Part shown: in pieces, positions 1 to 7,113 of the stretch
Numbering within the stretch: position 1 is the stretch's first letter
Layout: each line of letters opens with the position of its first letter
Source: JBCDAP01 sp038747915
GTDB taxonomy: Bacteria > Planctomycetota > Phycisphaerae > Phycisphaerales > UBA1924
Length of the DNA stretch: 22,492 nucleotides
Direction of reading: 5' to 3'
NCBI GenBank assembly: GCA_038747915.1
Contig: JBCDJJ010000061.1
Coordinates: 1-22,492, forward strand
Position numbers and translations under genes: made by a program
The notes under the pieces: model-generated
Seen by the model: the letters and a program-made list of their open reading frames with translations, nothing else
The model's database searches: none
What the model was told of the DNA's origin: nothing

Positions 1-39
1 AGAAGCCGGACGACAGGCTTGGGCTGCAGGCGGGTTCAT
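1..39 (-). CDS. 5' end of a gene continuing beyond the window (partial)
   Basis: On the minus strand an ATG at 39-37 overlaps the stop codon of the DUF58 gene as ATGA. The frame stays open to the window edge, giving only 13 codons that begin Met-Asn-Pro-Pro-Ala. This 4-base overlap is typical of translational coupling. In planctomycetes and many other bacteria a DUF58 gene is usually followed by a BatA-like membrane protein or another vWA-domain protein, so that is the most likely identity. This is inference from family context; the 13 residues carry no diagnostic motif. Confidence 0.4.
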   Translation of the reverse strand, partial: MNPPAAQACRPAS

Positions 40-1037
40 CCCACAGCCCCCGCTTTGCGGAGCGTGCCGAGCAGCAGTGATTCGATCGTGGTGTCACTCG
101 TCGCCACGATGTGTCGCATGCCCCGCGCGAGGCAGTAGCTGCTGAGATCGTTGAGGTAGGCGTCCACGCGTCGGCGATACGCACGGATCAGGTCCGCCGA
201 GACCGTGACCTCCGCGGTGCCGCCGGTTTCGATGTCGGTGAGCCGCAGGTCGCCGCCGAGGCCGCCGTCCGCCCCGAGTTCGGCGCGCGGGTCGAGTTCC
301 GCCGGGGCGAGCGTCTGCACGGCGTACACATCGAAGCTCGAGCCGGCCGCAGCGAGCGCGGTGAGGCCGCCCGCGTACCCCTCGGCGAACAGGAAGTCGC
401 TCAGGATCACCACCACGCCCTTGGTGCGCCCACCGGCACCGATGGCCCGCACCGTGGGCTCGAACTCGGCGTCGGGCCCCGTCGGCCCGCTCTCGGGCCC
501 GGAGCGCGACCCGCGCTCGGCCATGGGCAGCGCCTCGTCCATCAAGAACCGGAGCAGCCGCGTGGTGTGGTGCCGGCCGCGACGCTCGGGGAGCTGCGCC
601 GGCCGCGTCATCCCGGGGTGACCAAAGATGGTGACGCTCAGCCGGTTCTGCTTGGCGAGCGCGATATGACCGATGCTCGCTGCGAGGCGCGCCGCGAAGC
701 CGAGCTTGTTCGGCAGGCCCGCATCCATCGAGGCCGACGCGTCGAGCACCACATGCACCGCGAGATCTTCTTCCTCGAGGAAGAGCTTGAGGAAGAGCTT
801 GCCGAAGCGGGCGTAGGCGTTCCAGTCGATGAAACGTGGGTCGTCCCCCGGTGTGTACCGACGAAAATCGTCGAACTCGACGGACTGCCCGCGCCGCTTG
901 GACCGACGCTCGCCCTGGAGCTTGCCCGGGAAGAGTTTCGTCGAACGGATATCGAGCCGCTCGAGCCGGCGCATGAGCGCGGCCGGGAGCAACTCGTCGG
1001 CCGTCGAGGGCTTTCCCGATTCCGGGCGGATCAGCAT
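36..1037 (-). CDS. DUF58 domain protein with a vWA-like fold
   Basis: Cytoplasmic 333-residue protein of the DUF58 family, normally found beside a MoxR-type AAA+ ATPase and BatA/B-type membrane vWA proteins. The family signature is clear around residues 50-77: an Arg-rich stretch, a Tyr-Thr-Pro-Gly-Asp-Asp segment, then Phe-Ile-Asp-Trp and Ala-Arg. A metal-ion-dependent adhesion site of the form Asp-x-Ser-x-Ser follows at D99-S101-S103, ahead of a vWA-like C-terminal half. A GGAG sequence at 1046-1043 sits 5 bases before the ATG and supports the start. The gene diverges from a secreted coiled-coil gene across 39 bases and is coupled to a downstream gene at the window edge. The molecular role of DUF58 proteins is not well established; an envelope or chaperone-like function with MoxR is the usual proposal. 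No moxR gene is visible here. Confidence 0.9.
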   Translation of the reverse strand: MLIRPESGKPSTADELLPAALMRRLERLDIRSTKLFPGKLQGERRSKRRGQSVEFDDFRRYTPGDDPRFIDWNAYARFGKLFLKLFLEEEDLAVHVVLDASASMDAGLPNKLGFAARLAASIGHIALAKQNRLSVTIFGHPGMTRPAQLPERRGRHHTTRLLRFLMDEALPMAERGSRSGPESGPTGPDAEFEPTVRAIGAGGRTKGVVVILSDFLFAEGYAGGLTALAAAGSSFDVYAVQTLAPAELDPRAELGADGGLGGDLRLTDIETGGTAEVTVSADLIRAYRRRVDAYLNDLSSYCLARGMRHIVATSDTTIESLLLGTLRKAGAVG

Positions 1038-1060
1038 GGTTTCTCCGTGGTCACCGCCGG

Positions 1061-1067
1061 TACTCTA
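1061..1067. promoter_or_regulatory. Symmetric -10 element shared by two divergent genes
   Basis: The sequence TACTCTA reads TACTCT on the plus strand (1061-1066) and TAGAGT on the minus strand (1067-1062); both fit the TANNNT core of a -10 hexamer. The plus reading ends 10 bases before the ATG of the coiled-coil gene, which has no Shine-Dalgarno sequence. The minus reading would start RNA near 1055 and leave a short leader carrying the GGAG of the DUF58 gene. No good -35 was seen for either direction. Confidence 0.45.
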
Positions 1068-1076
1068 TGGCACACC

Positions 1077-1982
1077 ATGACCAGAACGATCCGAATCCTT
1101 CAGGGTGCGTTGAGCGGCCTCGCAGCAAGCGCCGCGATCGTGATCGCGACCTCGGCATCCGCGCAGGCCGATCGCGAGAGTGCGCAGCCGGTGGAAACCA
1201 CCGTGCCCATGGAACTCCGACAAGAGATCGAGCGACTCACCGCGGCGGTCGAGGCGCTGCGGGCGGACCTCGGCGAGGCCGAGCGCATCATCGCCGACTT
1301 GCAGCTCGAGGCCGAGCGGCTGCGCGCCGAGAACGCGGCACTCCGCGAGCAGGCCCGAGGGATGAACGCAGGCGGGGCGGCACCGGACGCGCCGGCGAAC
1401 CAGTCGGCCCAGGCGCCCCCACCGACGACCGCGCTCGATCCCGCGATCTTCGAGACCGAGGGCCCGCTCGCGTCACCGAGCCATCTCGCAGCGGCCTTGC
1501 AGGCCGACTACGAGGCCTCGCTCACCCCACCAACGGGGACGCCCAACGATGGGGTCTTGACGCGGTATTTCGCCGAGCTCGGCCGGTGGGCGCAGCTGAG
1601 CGAGCCACGACACGAGGTGTTCCGCGGCCCGGTCGCCTGGGTCGTCGCGCTCGAGTGGATTACGCCGAGAAGCCCCGGTGTGCAGCTGCGCTTCCAGGTG
1701 ATCGATCCGTTCACGGGCGCGCCCTTCTCGCAGCGCCGACTCGATGTCAGGGTGCCCGATCGTCTCGCCGACATCGTGGCGCAGCGGCCCGGTCATCAAC
1801 TCTGGCTGCTCGGCGCGGTGGTCCGGCCGACCGTCCGAGTGGATCCGCAGCGGCGCGAGCCGGGCTATTTCGACGATCCGCAGTTCATTGGCCCCTATGC
1901 CGCGATGGAACTCAGCATCGACGCCATCCAGCTCGAGGCCATCGGTGTCGAGGCCGACACGGAGACCACAGCCGCTCAATAG
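1077..1982 (+). CDS. Exported coiled-coil protein of unknown function
   Basis: I do not recognise this 301-residue protein. The reading frame is open far upstream (to 111), but that part is antisense to the DUF58 gene, so the start is taken at the ATG at 1077. From there the first 30 residues form a typical signal peptide: Arg near the N-terminus, a hydrophobic Ala/Gly/Ile core, and a small-residue Ala-x-Ala cleavage region near residue 30. Residues 43-85 are a heptad-rich coiled coil with many Glu, Leu and Arg. A Pro/Ala/Gln-rich linker follows, then a C-terminal domain of about 200 residues with alternating beta-like segments. There is no Shine-Dalgarno sequence; a -10-like TACTCT lies 10 bases upstream. 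It faces the 3D-domain gene tail to tail, 22 bases apart. It is probably a periplasmic protein. Confidence 0.75.
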   Translation: MTRTIRILQGALSGLAASAAIVIATSASAQADRESAQPVETTVPMELRQEIERLTAAVEALRADLGEAERIIADLQLEAERLRAENAALREQARGMNAGGAAPDAPANQSAQAPPPTTALDPAIFETEGPLASPSHLAAALQADYEASLTPPTGTPNDGVLTRYFAELGRWAQLSEPRHEVFRGPVAWVVALEWITPRSPGVQLRFQVIDPFTGAPFSQRRLDVRVPDRLADIVAQRPGHQLWLLGAVVRPTVRVDPQRREPGYFDDPQFIGPYAAMELSIDAIQLEAIGVEADTETTAAQ

Positions 1983-2004
1983 GCGGGCGATCGCGATCGC
2001 GGCC

Positions 2005-2637
2005 TCAGTCGGCGTACTCCCAGACCGTGACCCGCAGATCTTGCACGCCCCACCGCAGGGCGCGGCCGTGAGTCGGGTAGAGCACGTCGAGCCGAGCCCC
2101 TTTGATCGCCCCGCCAACGTCCAGCACCGGCACGATGCGCTCGCCGGCATAGCCCGGCACACTCACGAGTGAGCCCATGGGCAGCACGCGCGGATCGGCC
2201 GCCACGAGCTCGCCCGCGTTGGTCCAGACCGACCGGCCGGACGCCGTAATCCCGTCCGCCCACTTCCCGCACGACCGGTGATCCGGCGAGTACGCCGTGA
2301 CAGTCATGAACTGCTGTTGCACAGGCCGCACCGGACGGCCGTTGAAGTAACGCACCCCGGGATCCGTAATCGGCGCTTCGGCACTCGGCGCGGCGTCGAT
2401 CTTTGTTGTCGCGAGCGGGTCTGATGGCGCGGCGCGGCGGATCGCCTGCACGGATGCCGCGCCGAGTTCCGCGCCAACCGGCTCGATCGCTGCAAGCGTC
2501 GGCGGTGGGGCGTCGCGCTTGGCGGTGAACGCCGACCAACTGACGGCGCACGCACCGGCCACGAAGATCACCACTTCAGCGGCGCGGCGTCTCGACGCCG
2601 CTCGCCGCGCGGACGGACCGCGACCGGGCGTTGCCAT
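2005..2637 (-). CDS. 3D domain-containing protein, cell-wall associated
   Basis: A 210-residue protein with a basic N-terminus, a hydrophobic signal or anchor segment at about residues 20-40, a Pro/Ala-rich linker, and a C-terminal 3D domain at about 110-207. The domain is recognised by the Val-Thr-Ala-Tyr opening, a Cys-Gly-Lys-Trp-Ala-Asp-Gly-x-Thr-Ala-Ser-Gly run, the Pro-Met-Gly turn, and Asp residues in the Val-Leu-Asp and Leu-Asp-Val segments that give the family its three-aspartate name. 3D domains share the double-psi beta-barrel of MltA lytic transglycosylases and occur in peptidoglycan-acting proteins, so a periplasmic wall-remodelling role is likely, though activity is not shown. 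The paired cysteines common after the opening Tyr in relatives are reduced to one. An AAAGGTGA ribosome site precedes the ATG. It lies 125 bases downstream of the phosphofructokinase gene on the same strand. Confidence 0.85.
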   Translation of the reverse strand: MATPGRGPSARRAASRRRAAEVVIFVAGACAVSWSAFTAKRDAPPPTLAAIEPVGAELGAASVQAIRRAAPSDPLATTKIDAAPSAEAPITDPGVRYFNGRPVRPVQQQFMTVTAYSPDHRSCGKWADGITASGRSVWTNAGELVAADPRVLPMGSLVSVPGYAGERIVPVLDVGGAIKGARLDVLYPTHGRALRWGVQDLRVTVWEYAD

Positions 2638-2762
2638 ATCTCACCTTTTCTCGTCTCGGCGACGGTCCGGGCCACCACGCCCCCGGCCGCCGAGCAGGCC
2701 ACCAGTCGCCGGGCGGACACCACCCGGCACAACCGACAACTTATCCCGGCCAGTCGGGACAC

Positions 2763-3740
2763 TCAAGCAGGAGCGCGCTTGATCTCGTCGATCGAGGCCG
2801 CATCGCGGAACTCGGCGATATCGGCAAGATCAATCTCGCCTGGTTGTCTTGAAACGGCGTTCGCTGTTGCAGTCGCCACACCCAGTTTGAGCGATGCCGA
2901 CCAATCGCCAGCCTGCACATACTGGTGCAAGATGCCCGCCAGCATGGCGTCGCCAGAACCAACGGTGTTCGCAATTCGTCCGGGATGCACGAAGACCCGG
3001 GCGATCAGCTCGACCTCCTCGCAGATCAGCACCGCGCCGGCGGCGCCGCGCGTGGCGACCACCACATCCACATGGCCGCCGTACCGCGTCGCGACCGACC
3101 GCGCGGCCTCGATGAACGTCTCGCTCGAATCGGTCGGCTGATCGGCCAGCGTGGCCAGTTCCTCCGCGTTGAGCTTGGCCATCCAGAGCGGCTCTCCCCG
3201 CAGGGCTTCCAGCGCCGAGCGAGAAGTATCGATGATCACACGAGCCCCTTGGTCGTGGCAGACGTGCAGCAGCGTTCGCAGGTCACCCAGGCTGACACCC
3301 GGCGGGAGTGAACCCCCGATCGAGACGATCGAACCCGGGCTCGCGAGCATGCCGACTTTCGACGTGATCCGCTTCACATCCGATGGCTGCACGGTGAACC
3401 CCTCATCGCGGATGTGGGTCTCGGTATCCATGATCGGGTCGACGATCGTGATGTTCTCACGCGTCCGCCCGCGGACCACGAGCAGCTGCATGACCACACG
3501 CCCCGCGGCCCGGCGCTCGAGCTCGTTCTCGAAGAGATGCAGCTCGTCCCGCCCCACGAACCCCGTCGCGATGCACCGACTCCCGAGCACGCCCAGCACC
3601 CTGGCGACGTTGATGCCCTTGCCCGCCGGGTACGAGCCGATCCGGTGCGCGGGCGTGTGATCGCCGACCGCGAAGTTCTTGGCCTCGAGCACCTTGTCGA
3701 TGGCGGGGTTCAGGGTGACGGTGATCACACGGTCGGGCAT
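2763..3740 (-). CDS. fruK: 1-phosphofructokinase (PfkB family hexose-phosphate kinase)
   Basis: A 325-residue PfkB/ribokinase-fold kinase of the FruK/LacC branch, which phosphorylates fructose 1-phosphate (or tagatose 6-phosphate) with ATP. The N-terminus has the branch-specific Thr-Leu-Asn-Pro-Ala-Ile-Asp motif. The first PfkB signature lies near residues 38-48 (Ala-Gly-Lys-Gly-Ile-Asn-Val-Ala). The second is Gly-Ser-Gly-Asp at 261-264, where D264 is the catalytic base and the glycines form the anion hole. The frame extends to 3776, but the Met at 3740 is preferred: a GAGGA ribosome site sits just upstream and family homology begins there. No phosphotransferase-system genes are nearby, so the exact sugar is uncertain; LacC-like tagatose-6-phosphate kinase is the main alternative. 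The 3D-domain gene follows on the same strand. Confidence 0.88.
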   Translation of the reverse strand: MPDRVITVTLNPAIDKVLEAKNFAVGDHTPAHRIGSYPAGKGINVARVLGVLGSRCIATGFVGRDELHLFENELERRAAGRVVMQLLVVRGRTRENITIVDPIMDTETHIRDEGFTVQPSDVKRITSKVGMLASPGSIVSIGGSLPPGVSLGDLRTLLHVCHDQGARVIIDTSRSALEALRGEPLWMAKLNAEELATLADQPTDSSETFIEAARSVATRYGGHVDVVVATRGAAGAVLICEEVELIARVFVHPGRIANTVGSGDAMLAGILHQYVQAGDWSASLKLGVATATANAVSRQPGEIDLADIAEFRDAASIDEIKRAPA

Positions 3741-3891
3741 CGGCGGATCCTCGCCGACACGGGCGGTGCCGTCCACGCTGGCAGCCCACAGCGTTTCTGG
3801 ACCGTGTGGTCTGCCCGCACAATCGGACCATCTGCAACACCGGTGCGGGGCTGCGGTTCATGTGCGAGGCAGGAGGCCCGATAGCACCCGC

Positions 3892-4686
3892 ATGCCTCCG
3901 CGCTCGAAGATCCCCGCGCCCCCGGCGTCGTCGGCCCTGGAGGACCGCGCGGTGGCCGCGGCGTCGCAGATCGAGCGGGACATCCGCCGCTTCCTCCACG
4001 AGCTCGCTGGGCTGGTCGACGGCACCCGCCGCGCGGTCGAACTCGGCCGGCTGCACCTCGATGCCGACGGTGCCCGCGGCCTCGAGCCCGCAATCGCCTC
4101 GCTCCAGACCGCCCAGGCCGGGCTCGACCAACTCGCCGAGCTCGTGATCTCGGCACGGGCCGGATCGACCGATGTGCCGGCCATGCCCGGGATGGGCGCG
4201 AGCCTGCGCGAGAACGTGTGGGACGCGGTCGAACTCGTCCGGCCCGCCGCCTCAGCGAGCGGCATCGACCTCGCAGTGGACATCGATGCGCAGCTGACGC
4301 GCTACCGGCCGATCCCGATCTTCCCCGTGGTCCGCAACGCGCTCCGCAACGCGGTCGAGGCGTCAAACGGCGGCGGCAGCGTCCGACCGGTCATCGGTAT
4401 CCGTGCCCGGATTGAGAGCGGCGTGCTGGTGCTGACCATCACCGATGAAGGCGCCGGCCTCTCGGTCGAACTCGCCGATCGCTCGCCGTTCCACGAAGGG
4501 CTCACGACCAAGCCCGAGGGCATGGGCATCGGGCTGGCGCTGTGCCAGGAGATCGTCGATGCGCTCGACGGCCAGGTGACGCTCACCAACCGCCAGGACG
4601 GCACGGCAGGGTGTGTCTTCGCACTGCACGTGCCGGTCACCGAAGTCGGATCAGCCGAGGTGTCGAGGGGAGCGAGGGAGGGGTGA
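3892..4686 (+). CDS. Short soluble sensor histidine kinase
   Basis: A 264-residue histidine kinase with no transmembrane segment and no recognisable sensor domain such as PAS or GAF. The likely phospho-acceptor is H36 in a Phe-Leu-His-Glu-Leu context, a degenerate H-box lacking the usual Arg-Asn-Pro. The ATP-binding domain is complete: N-box N149-x3-N153, G1 box Asp-Glu-Gly-Ala-Gly at 185-189, and G2 box with glycines 210, 212 and 214. The frame extends upstream into the divergent kinase gene, so the ATG at 3892 is chosen; an AGGAGG is 15 bases upstream, longer than ideal. The stop codon overlaps the next gene's start as TGATG, so kinase and response regulator are translationally coupled and almost certainly cognate. 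The input signal is unknown; it probably comes through a partner protein. Confidence 0.9.
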   Translation: MPPRSKIPAPPASSALEDRAVAAASQIERDIRRFLHELAGLVDGTRRAVELGRLHLDADGARGLEPAIASLQTAQAGLDQLAELVISARAGSTDVPAMPGMGASLRENVWDAVELVRPAASASGIDLAVDIDAQLTRYRPIPIFPVVRNALRNAVEASNGGGSVRPVIGIRARIESGVLVLTITDEGAGLSVELADRSPFHEGLTTKPEGMGIGLALCQEIVDALDGQVTLTNRQDGTAGCVFALHVPVTEVGSAEVSRGAREG

Positions 4687-6128
4687 TGTCCGTGGTTCGC
4701 ACGCCGCCTCGGGCGCGGGTGCTCGTCTGCGACGACGATCGGGTGTTCGCCAGATCGCTCGCCGAGTATCTCTCCGCGCGCGGGTACGACGCGCACTGGG
4801 CGGTCGACCCCGCGTCGGCCCTGGCGCATCTCGCGGAGGCAGAAACCGCCGGCGATCCGGTGGAGCTGATGCTCTCCGACGTGAACATGCCCGAGCAGGA
4901 CGGCTTCTCGCTGCTCGAGAAGGTCGCCACACGTCACCCCGACGTCTCGGTGGTGCTCATCAGCGGGTACGCGAGCGTGAGCGACGCGGTGAAAGCCATC
5001 CGCGCCGGCGCGGCCGACTACCTGGCCAAGCCGATCGTCAACGCCGAACTCGAGCAGGCGATGGATCGGGCGCTGCGGCAGCGGGCGCTGCTGAGCGAGA
5101 ACCGCCGGCTCAAAGATCAGCTCGGCCAGTCGCAGGGCCTACGGGGCCTCGTCGGGCAGGACCCGCGGATGCGCACGGTGGTCGACATGGTGCGGGCCGC
5201 GGCGCCGAGCAGCGCGACGGTGCTGATGTACGGCGAGTCGGGCACCGGCAAGAGCCTCGTGGCCCGCGCGGTGCACGACCTCTCGCCGCGGGCCGCCGGC
5301 CCGTTCGTCGAGCTGCACTGCGGCTCGATCCCCGAGACCCTGCTCGAGAGCGAGCTGTTCGGCCACGTGAAAGGTGCCTTCACCGGCGCCGAGGCCGACA
5401 AGCAGGGCCGTTTTTCCGCAGCGGACAGCGGGACGATCTTCATCGATGAGATCAACTCGGCGAGCCAGGCGATGCAGCTCAAACTGCTCCGCGTGCTGCA
5501 GGAGCGTGCCTTCGAGCCCGTCGGGTCGACCGAGACGCGAGAGGTCGACGTGCGTGTGATCCTCGCGAGCAATCAGCCGCTCGAGGACATGCTCGTCGAC
5601 GGGCGGTTCCGCGAAGATCTGTACTACCGCATCAACGTGGTGATGATCGAACTCCCCCCGCTGCGCGATCGCCCGGGCGATATCCCGATGCTGCTCCGGC
5701 ACTTCTCCGATCGCTACGCTGTCGAGCACACCAAACAGGTGGTGGGCTTCGATCGCGAGGCCATGGAGGCCCTCGAGCGGTACCACTTCCCCGGCAACGT
5801 GCGCGAGCTCCAGAACATCGTGGAACGGTGCGTTGTGCTCTCGACCTCACCCACGATCACCGTGAACGACCTCCCCGAGCATGTGCGGCTCGGCGAGGAG
5901 GCGTCGTCCTCGACCGGCCTCGGACGCCGCAAGCGCCTCCGCGAGGATGAAGAATGGCGGCCGATGTCGCTCGCCGACGCGATGCGTGACCCCGAGCGTT
6001 CGATCATCCTCCGGGCGCTCCGCGCGAACAACTGGAACCGCACCGAGACGGCCGAGCAGCTCGAGATCAACCGCACAACGCTCTACAAGAAAATGAAGTC
6101 GCTCGGGATCGACCGCATGGCGAGCTAA
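4686..6128 (+). CDS. NtrC-family sigma-54-dependent response regulator
   Basis: A 480-residue transcription activator with three domains. The receiver domain (about 10-125) has an acidic Asp-Asp-Asp pocket and the phospho-acceptor D65 in Asp-Val-Asn-Met-Pro. The AAA+ domain (about 150-390) has Walker A Gly-Glu-Ser-Gly-Thr-Gly-Lys-Ser at 183-190 with K189, and an intact GAFTGA loop at 230-235 that contacts sigma-54. The Fis-type helix-turn-helix lies near 450-476. The start is the ATG of the TGATG overlap with the kinase gene, with GGAGG just upstream. All catalytic and interaction motifs are intact, so it should open sigma-54 promoters after phosphorylation by the upstream kinase. A linker of about 40 polar residues separates the AAA+ and DNA-binding parts. 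Its target genes cannot be told from the sequence; I found no clear sigma-54 site in the window by eye. Confidence 0.96.
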   Translation: MSVVRTPPRARVLVCDDDRVFARSLAEYLSARGYDAHWAVDPASALAHLAEAETAGDPVELMLSDVNMPEQDGFSLLEKVATRHPDVSVVLISGYASVSDAVKAIRAGAADYLAKPIVNAELEQAMDRALRQRALLSENRRLKDQLGQSQGLRGLVGQDPRMRTVVDMVRAAAPSSATVLMYGESGTGKSLVARAVHDLSPRAAGPFVELHCGSIPETLLESELFGHVKGAFTGAEADKQGRFSAADSGTIFIDEINSASQAMQLKLLRVLQERAFEPVGSTETREVDVRVILASNQPLEDMLVDGRFREDLYYRINVVMIELPPLRDRPGDIPMLLRHFSDRYAVEHTKQVVGFDREAMEALERYHFPGNVRELQNIVERCVVLSTSPTITVNDLPEHVRLGEEASSSTGLGRRKRLREDEEWRPMSLADAMRDPERSIILRALRANNWNRTETAEQLEINRTTLYKKMKSLGIDRMAS

Positions 6129-6206
6129 GCCGGTGCCTCGCGCGGTGCGCTGGGCGATCTGTGTGTGACGGTGTGCTCCTGTCGGTTGTTCGGTGTGCTG
6201 TCGGCG

Positions 6207-6212
6207 TAGACT
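6207..6212 (+). promoter_or_regulatory. -10 element (TAGACT) of psuG, predicting a leaderless mRNA
   Basis: TAGACT lies exactly six bases before the GTG start at 6219, so the expected transcription start is the G of the start codon. No Shine-Dalgarno sequence is present. A TTGTTC at 6186-6191 could be a -35 but with a short 15-base spacer. Confidence 0.5.
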
Positions 6213-6218
6213 GCCGAT

Positions 6219-7106
6219 GTGCAGGCGGACCTTCGGCTCGACAACCCGGCGCACGCGGTGGCGCTCGAGACCACGCTGCTCGTGCATGGGGTGCCGCGCG
6301 AGGCTGCGATCGAACTCCATCGCGAGCTGTGCGAGACGGTCCGCGAGAACGGCGCCGAGCCGGCGCTCATCGGTGTGCGCAGGGGGCGGGTCGTTGTCGG
6401 GATGCGCGACGATGAGCTCGCGCACCTCCTCGAGCGCGGGACCAGCGTGCCCAAGGCCAACACCGCGAACCTCGGCGTGCTCGCGCACTGGGGCGCCGAT
6501 GCCGCCACAACCGTCAGCGCCACGATGGAGATCGCTGCCCGAGCGGGTGTCCGCGTCTTCGCGACCGGCGGCCTGGGCGGTGTGCATAAGGACTACGGGT
6601 GCCAGCTCGACGTGTCGGCCGACCTCACCGCGCTCGCGCGATTCCCTGTCGCGGTGGTGTGCAGCGGGGTCAAGTCGATCCTCGATGTCGCCGCCACGCG
6701 CGAGGCTCTCGAGACGCTCGGTGTCCCCGTCGTCGGCTTCGGCACCGATGACTTCCCAGCGTTCTACACGCGGCGTGACGGTGCAGGCACGACCGATGCG
6801 CGGTGCGACGATGAGGCCGACCTTGCACGGTTTCTCGATGAGGATCTGGCACGGAGCGGGCGGGGCGTGGTCGTCGCCAACCCGATTCCCGCCGAGCACG
6901 AGCTGGATCCGAGCGAACTGGCCGGCTGGATCGAGCGGGCCGAGCACGAGGCCGAGGATGCCGAGGTCGTCGGCCGGGCCGTCACACCCTTTGTCCTCGG
7001 CCGCTTGCACGAACTCTCCGGCGGTGCGACCCTGCAGGCGAACATCGAGCTCGTGAAGGCCAACGCGCGTCTGGCCGCGCGGCTCGCAGCCCTGCTTCCG
7101 GAGTGA
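6219..7106 (+). CDS. psuG: Pseudouridine-5'-phosphate glycosidase
   Basis: A 295-residue enzyme that reversibly splits pseudouridine 5'-phosphate into uracil and ribose 5-phosphate, salvaging the modified nucleoside from RNA breakdown. Active-site residues are all in place: E17 in Ala-Leu-Glu-Thr-Thr, K79, H123 in Gly-Gly-Val-His-Lys, D135, the imine-forming K152 in Ser-Gly-Val-Lys-Ser, and N275. They sit at a constant offset of 14 from the E. coli numbering as I remember it (E31, K93, H137, D149, K166, N289). This supports the GTG start at 6219, which has no Shine-Dalgarno sequence but a -10-like hexamer six bases before it. The partner pseudouridine kinase PsuK is not adjacent; the PfkB protein at 2763-3740 looks like FruK. 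An exported phosphatase-fold gene follows after seven bases. Confidence 0.95.
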   Translation: MQADLRLDNPAHAVALETTLLVHGVPREAAIELHRELCETVRENGAEPALIGVRRGRVVVGMRDDELAHLLERGTSVPKANTANLGVLAHWGADAATTVSATMEIAARAGVRVFATGGLGGVHKDYGCQLDVSADLTALARFPVAVVCSGVKSILDVAATREALETLGVPVVGFGTDDFPAFYTRRDGAGTTDARCDDEADLARFLDEDLARSGRGVVVANPIPAEHELDPSELAGWIERAEHEAEDAEVVGRAVTPFVLGRLHELSGGATLQANIELVKANARLAARLAALLPE

Positions 7107-7113
7107 CGAGCCC

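Noticed and set aside
111..1076. A long N-terminal extension of the coiled-coil protein
   Set aside because: The extension is antisense to the DUF58 gene, and the signal peptide only makes sense when starting at 1077.
2708..2728. GCCGGG/CCCGGC hairpin as a terminator of the phosphofructokinase gene
   Set aside because: The stem has only six pairs with a 9-base loop and no T-tract, which is common by chance in DNA this rich in GC.
2763..3740. PfkB protein as pseudouridine kinase PsuK, partner of PsuG
   Set aside because: The Thr-Leu-Asn-Pro-Ala-Ile-Asp N-terminus is of the FruK/LacC type, and the gene is on the other strand, separated by the two-component genes.
4686..6128. Sigma-54 promoters near the NtrC-type gene
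   Set aside because: I looked by eye for TGGCAC-N5-TTGC and found no good match in the intergenic regions; a weight-matrix scan would be needed to be certain.
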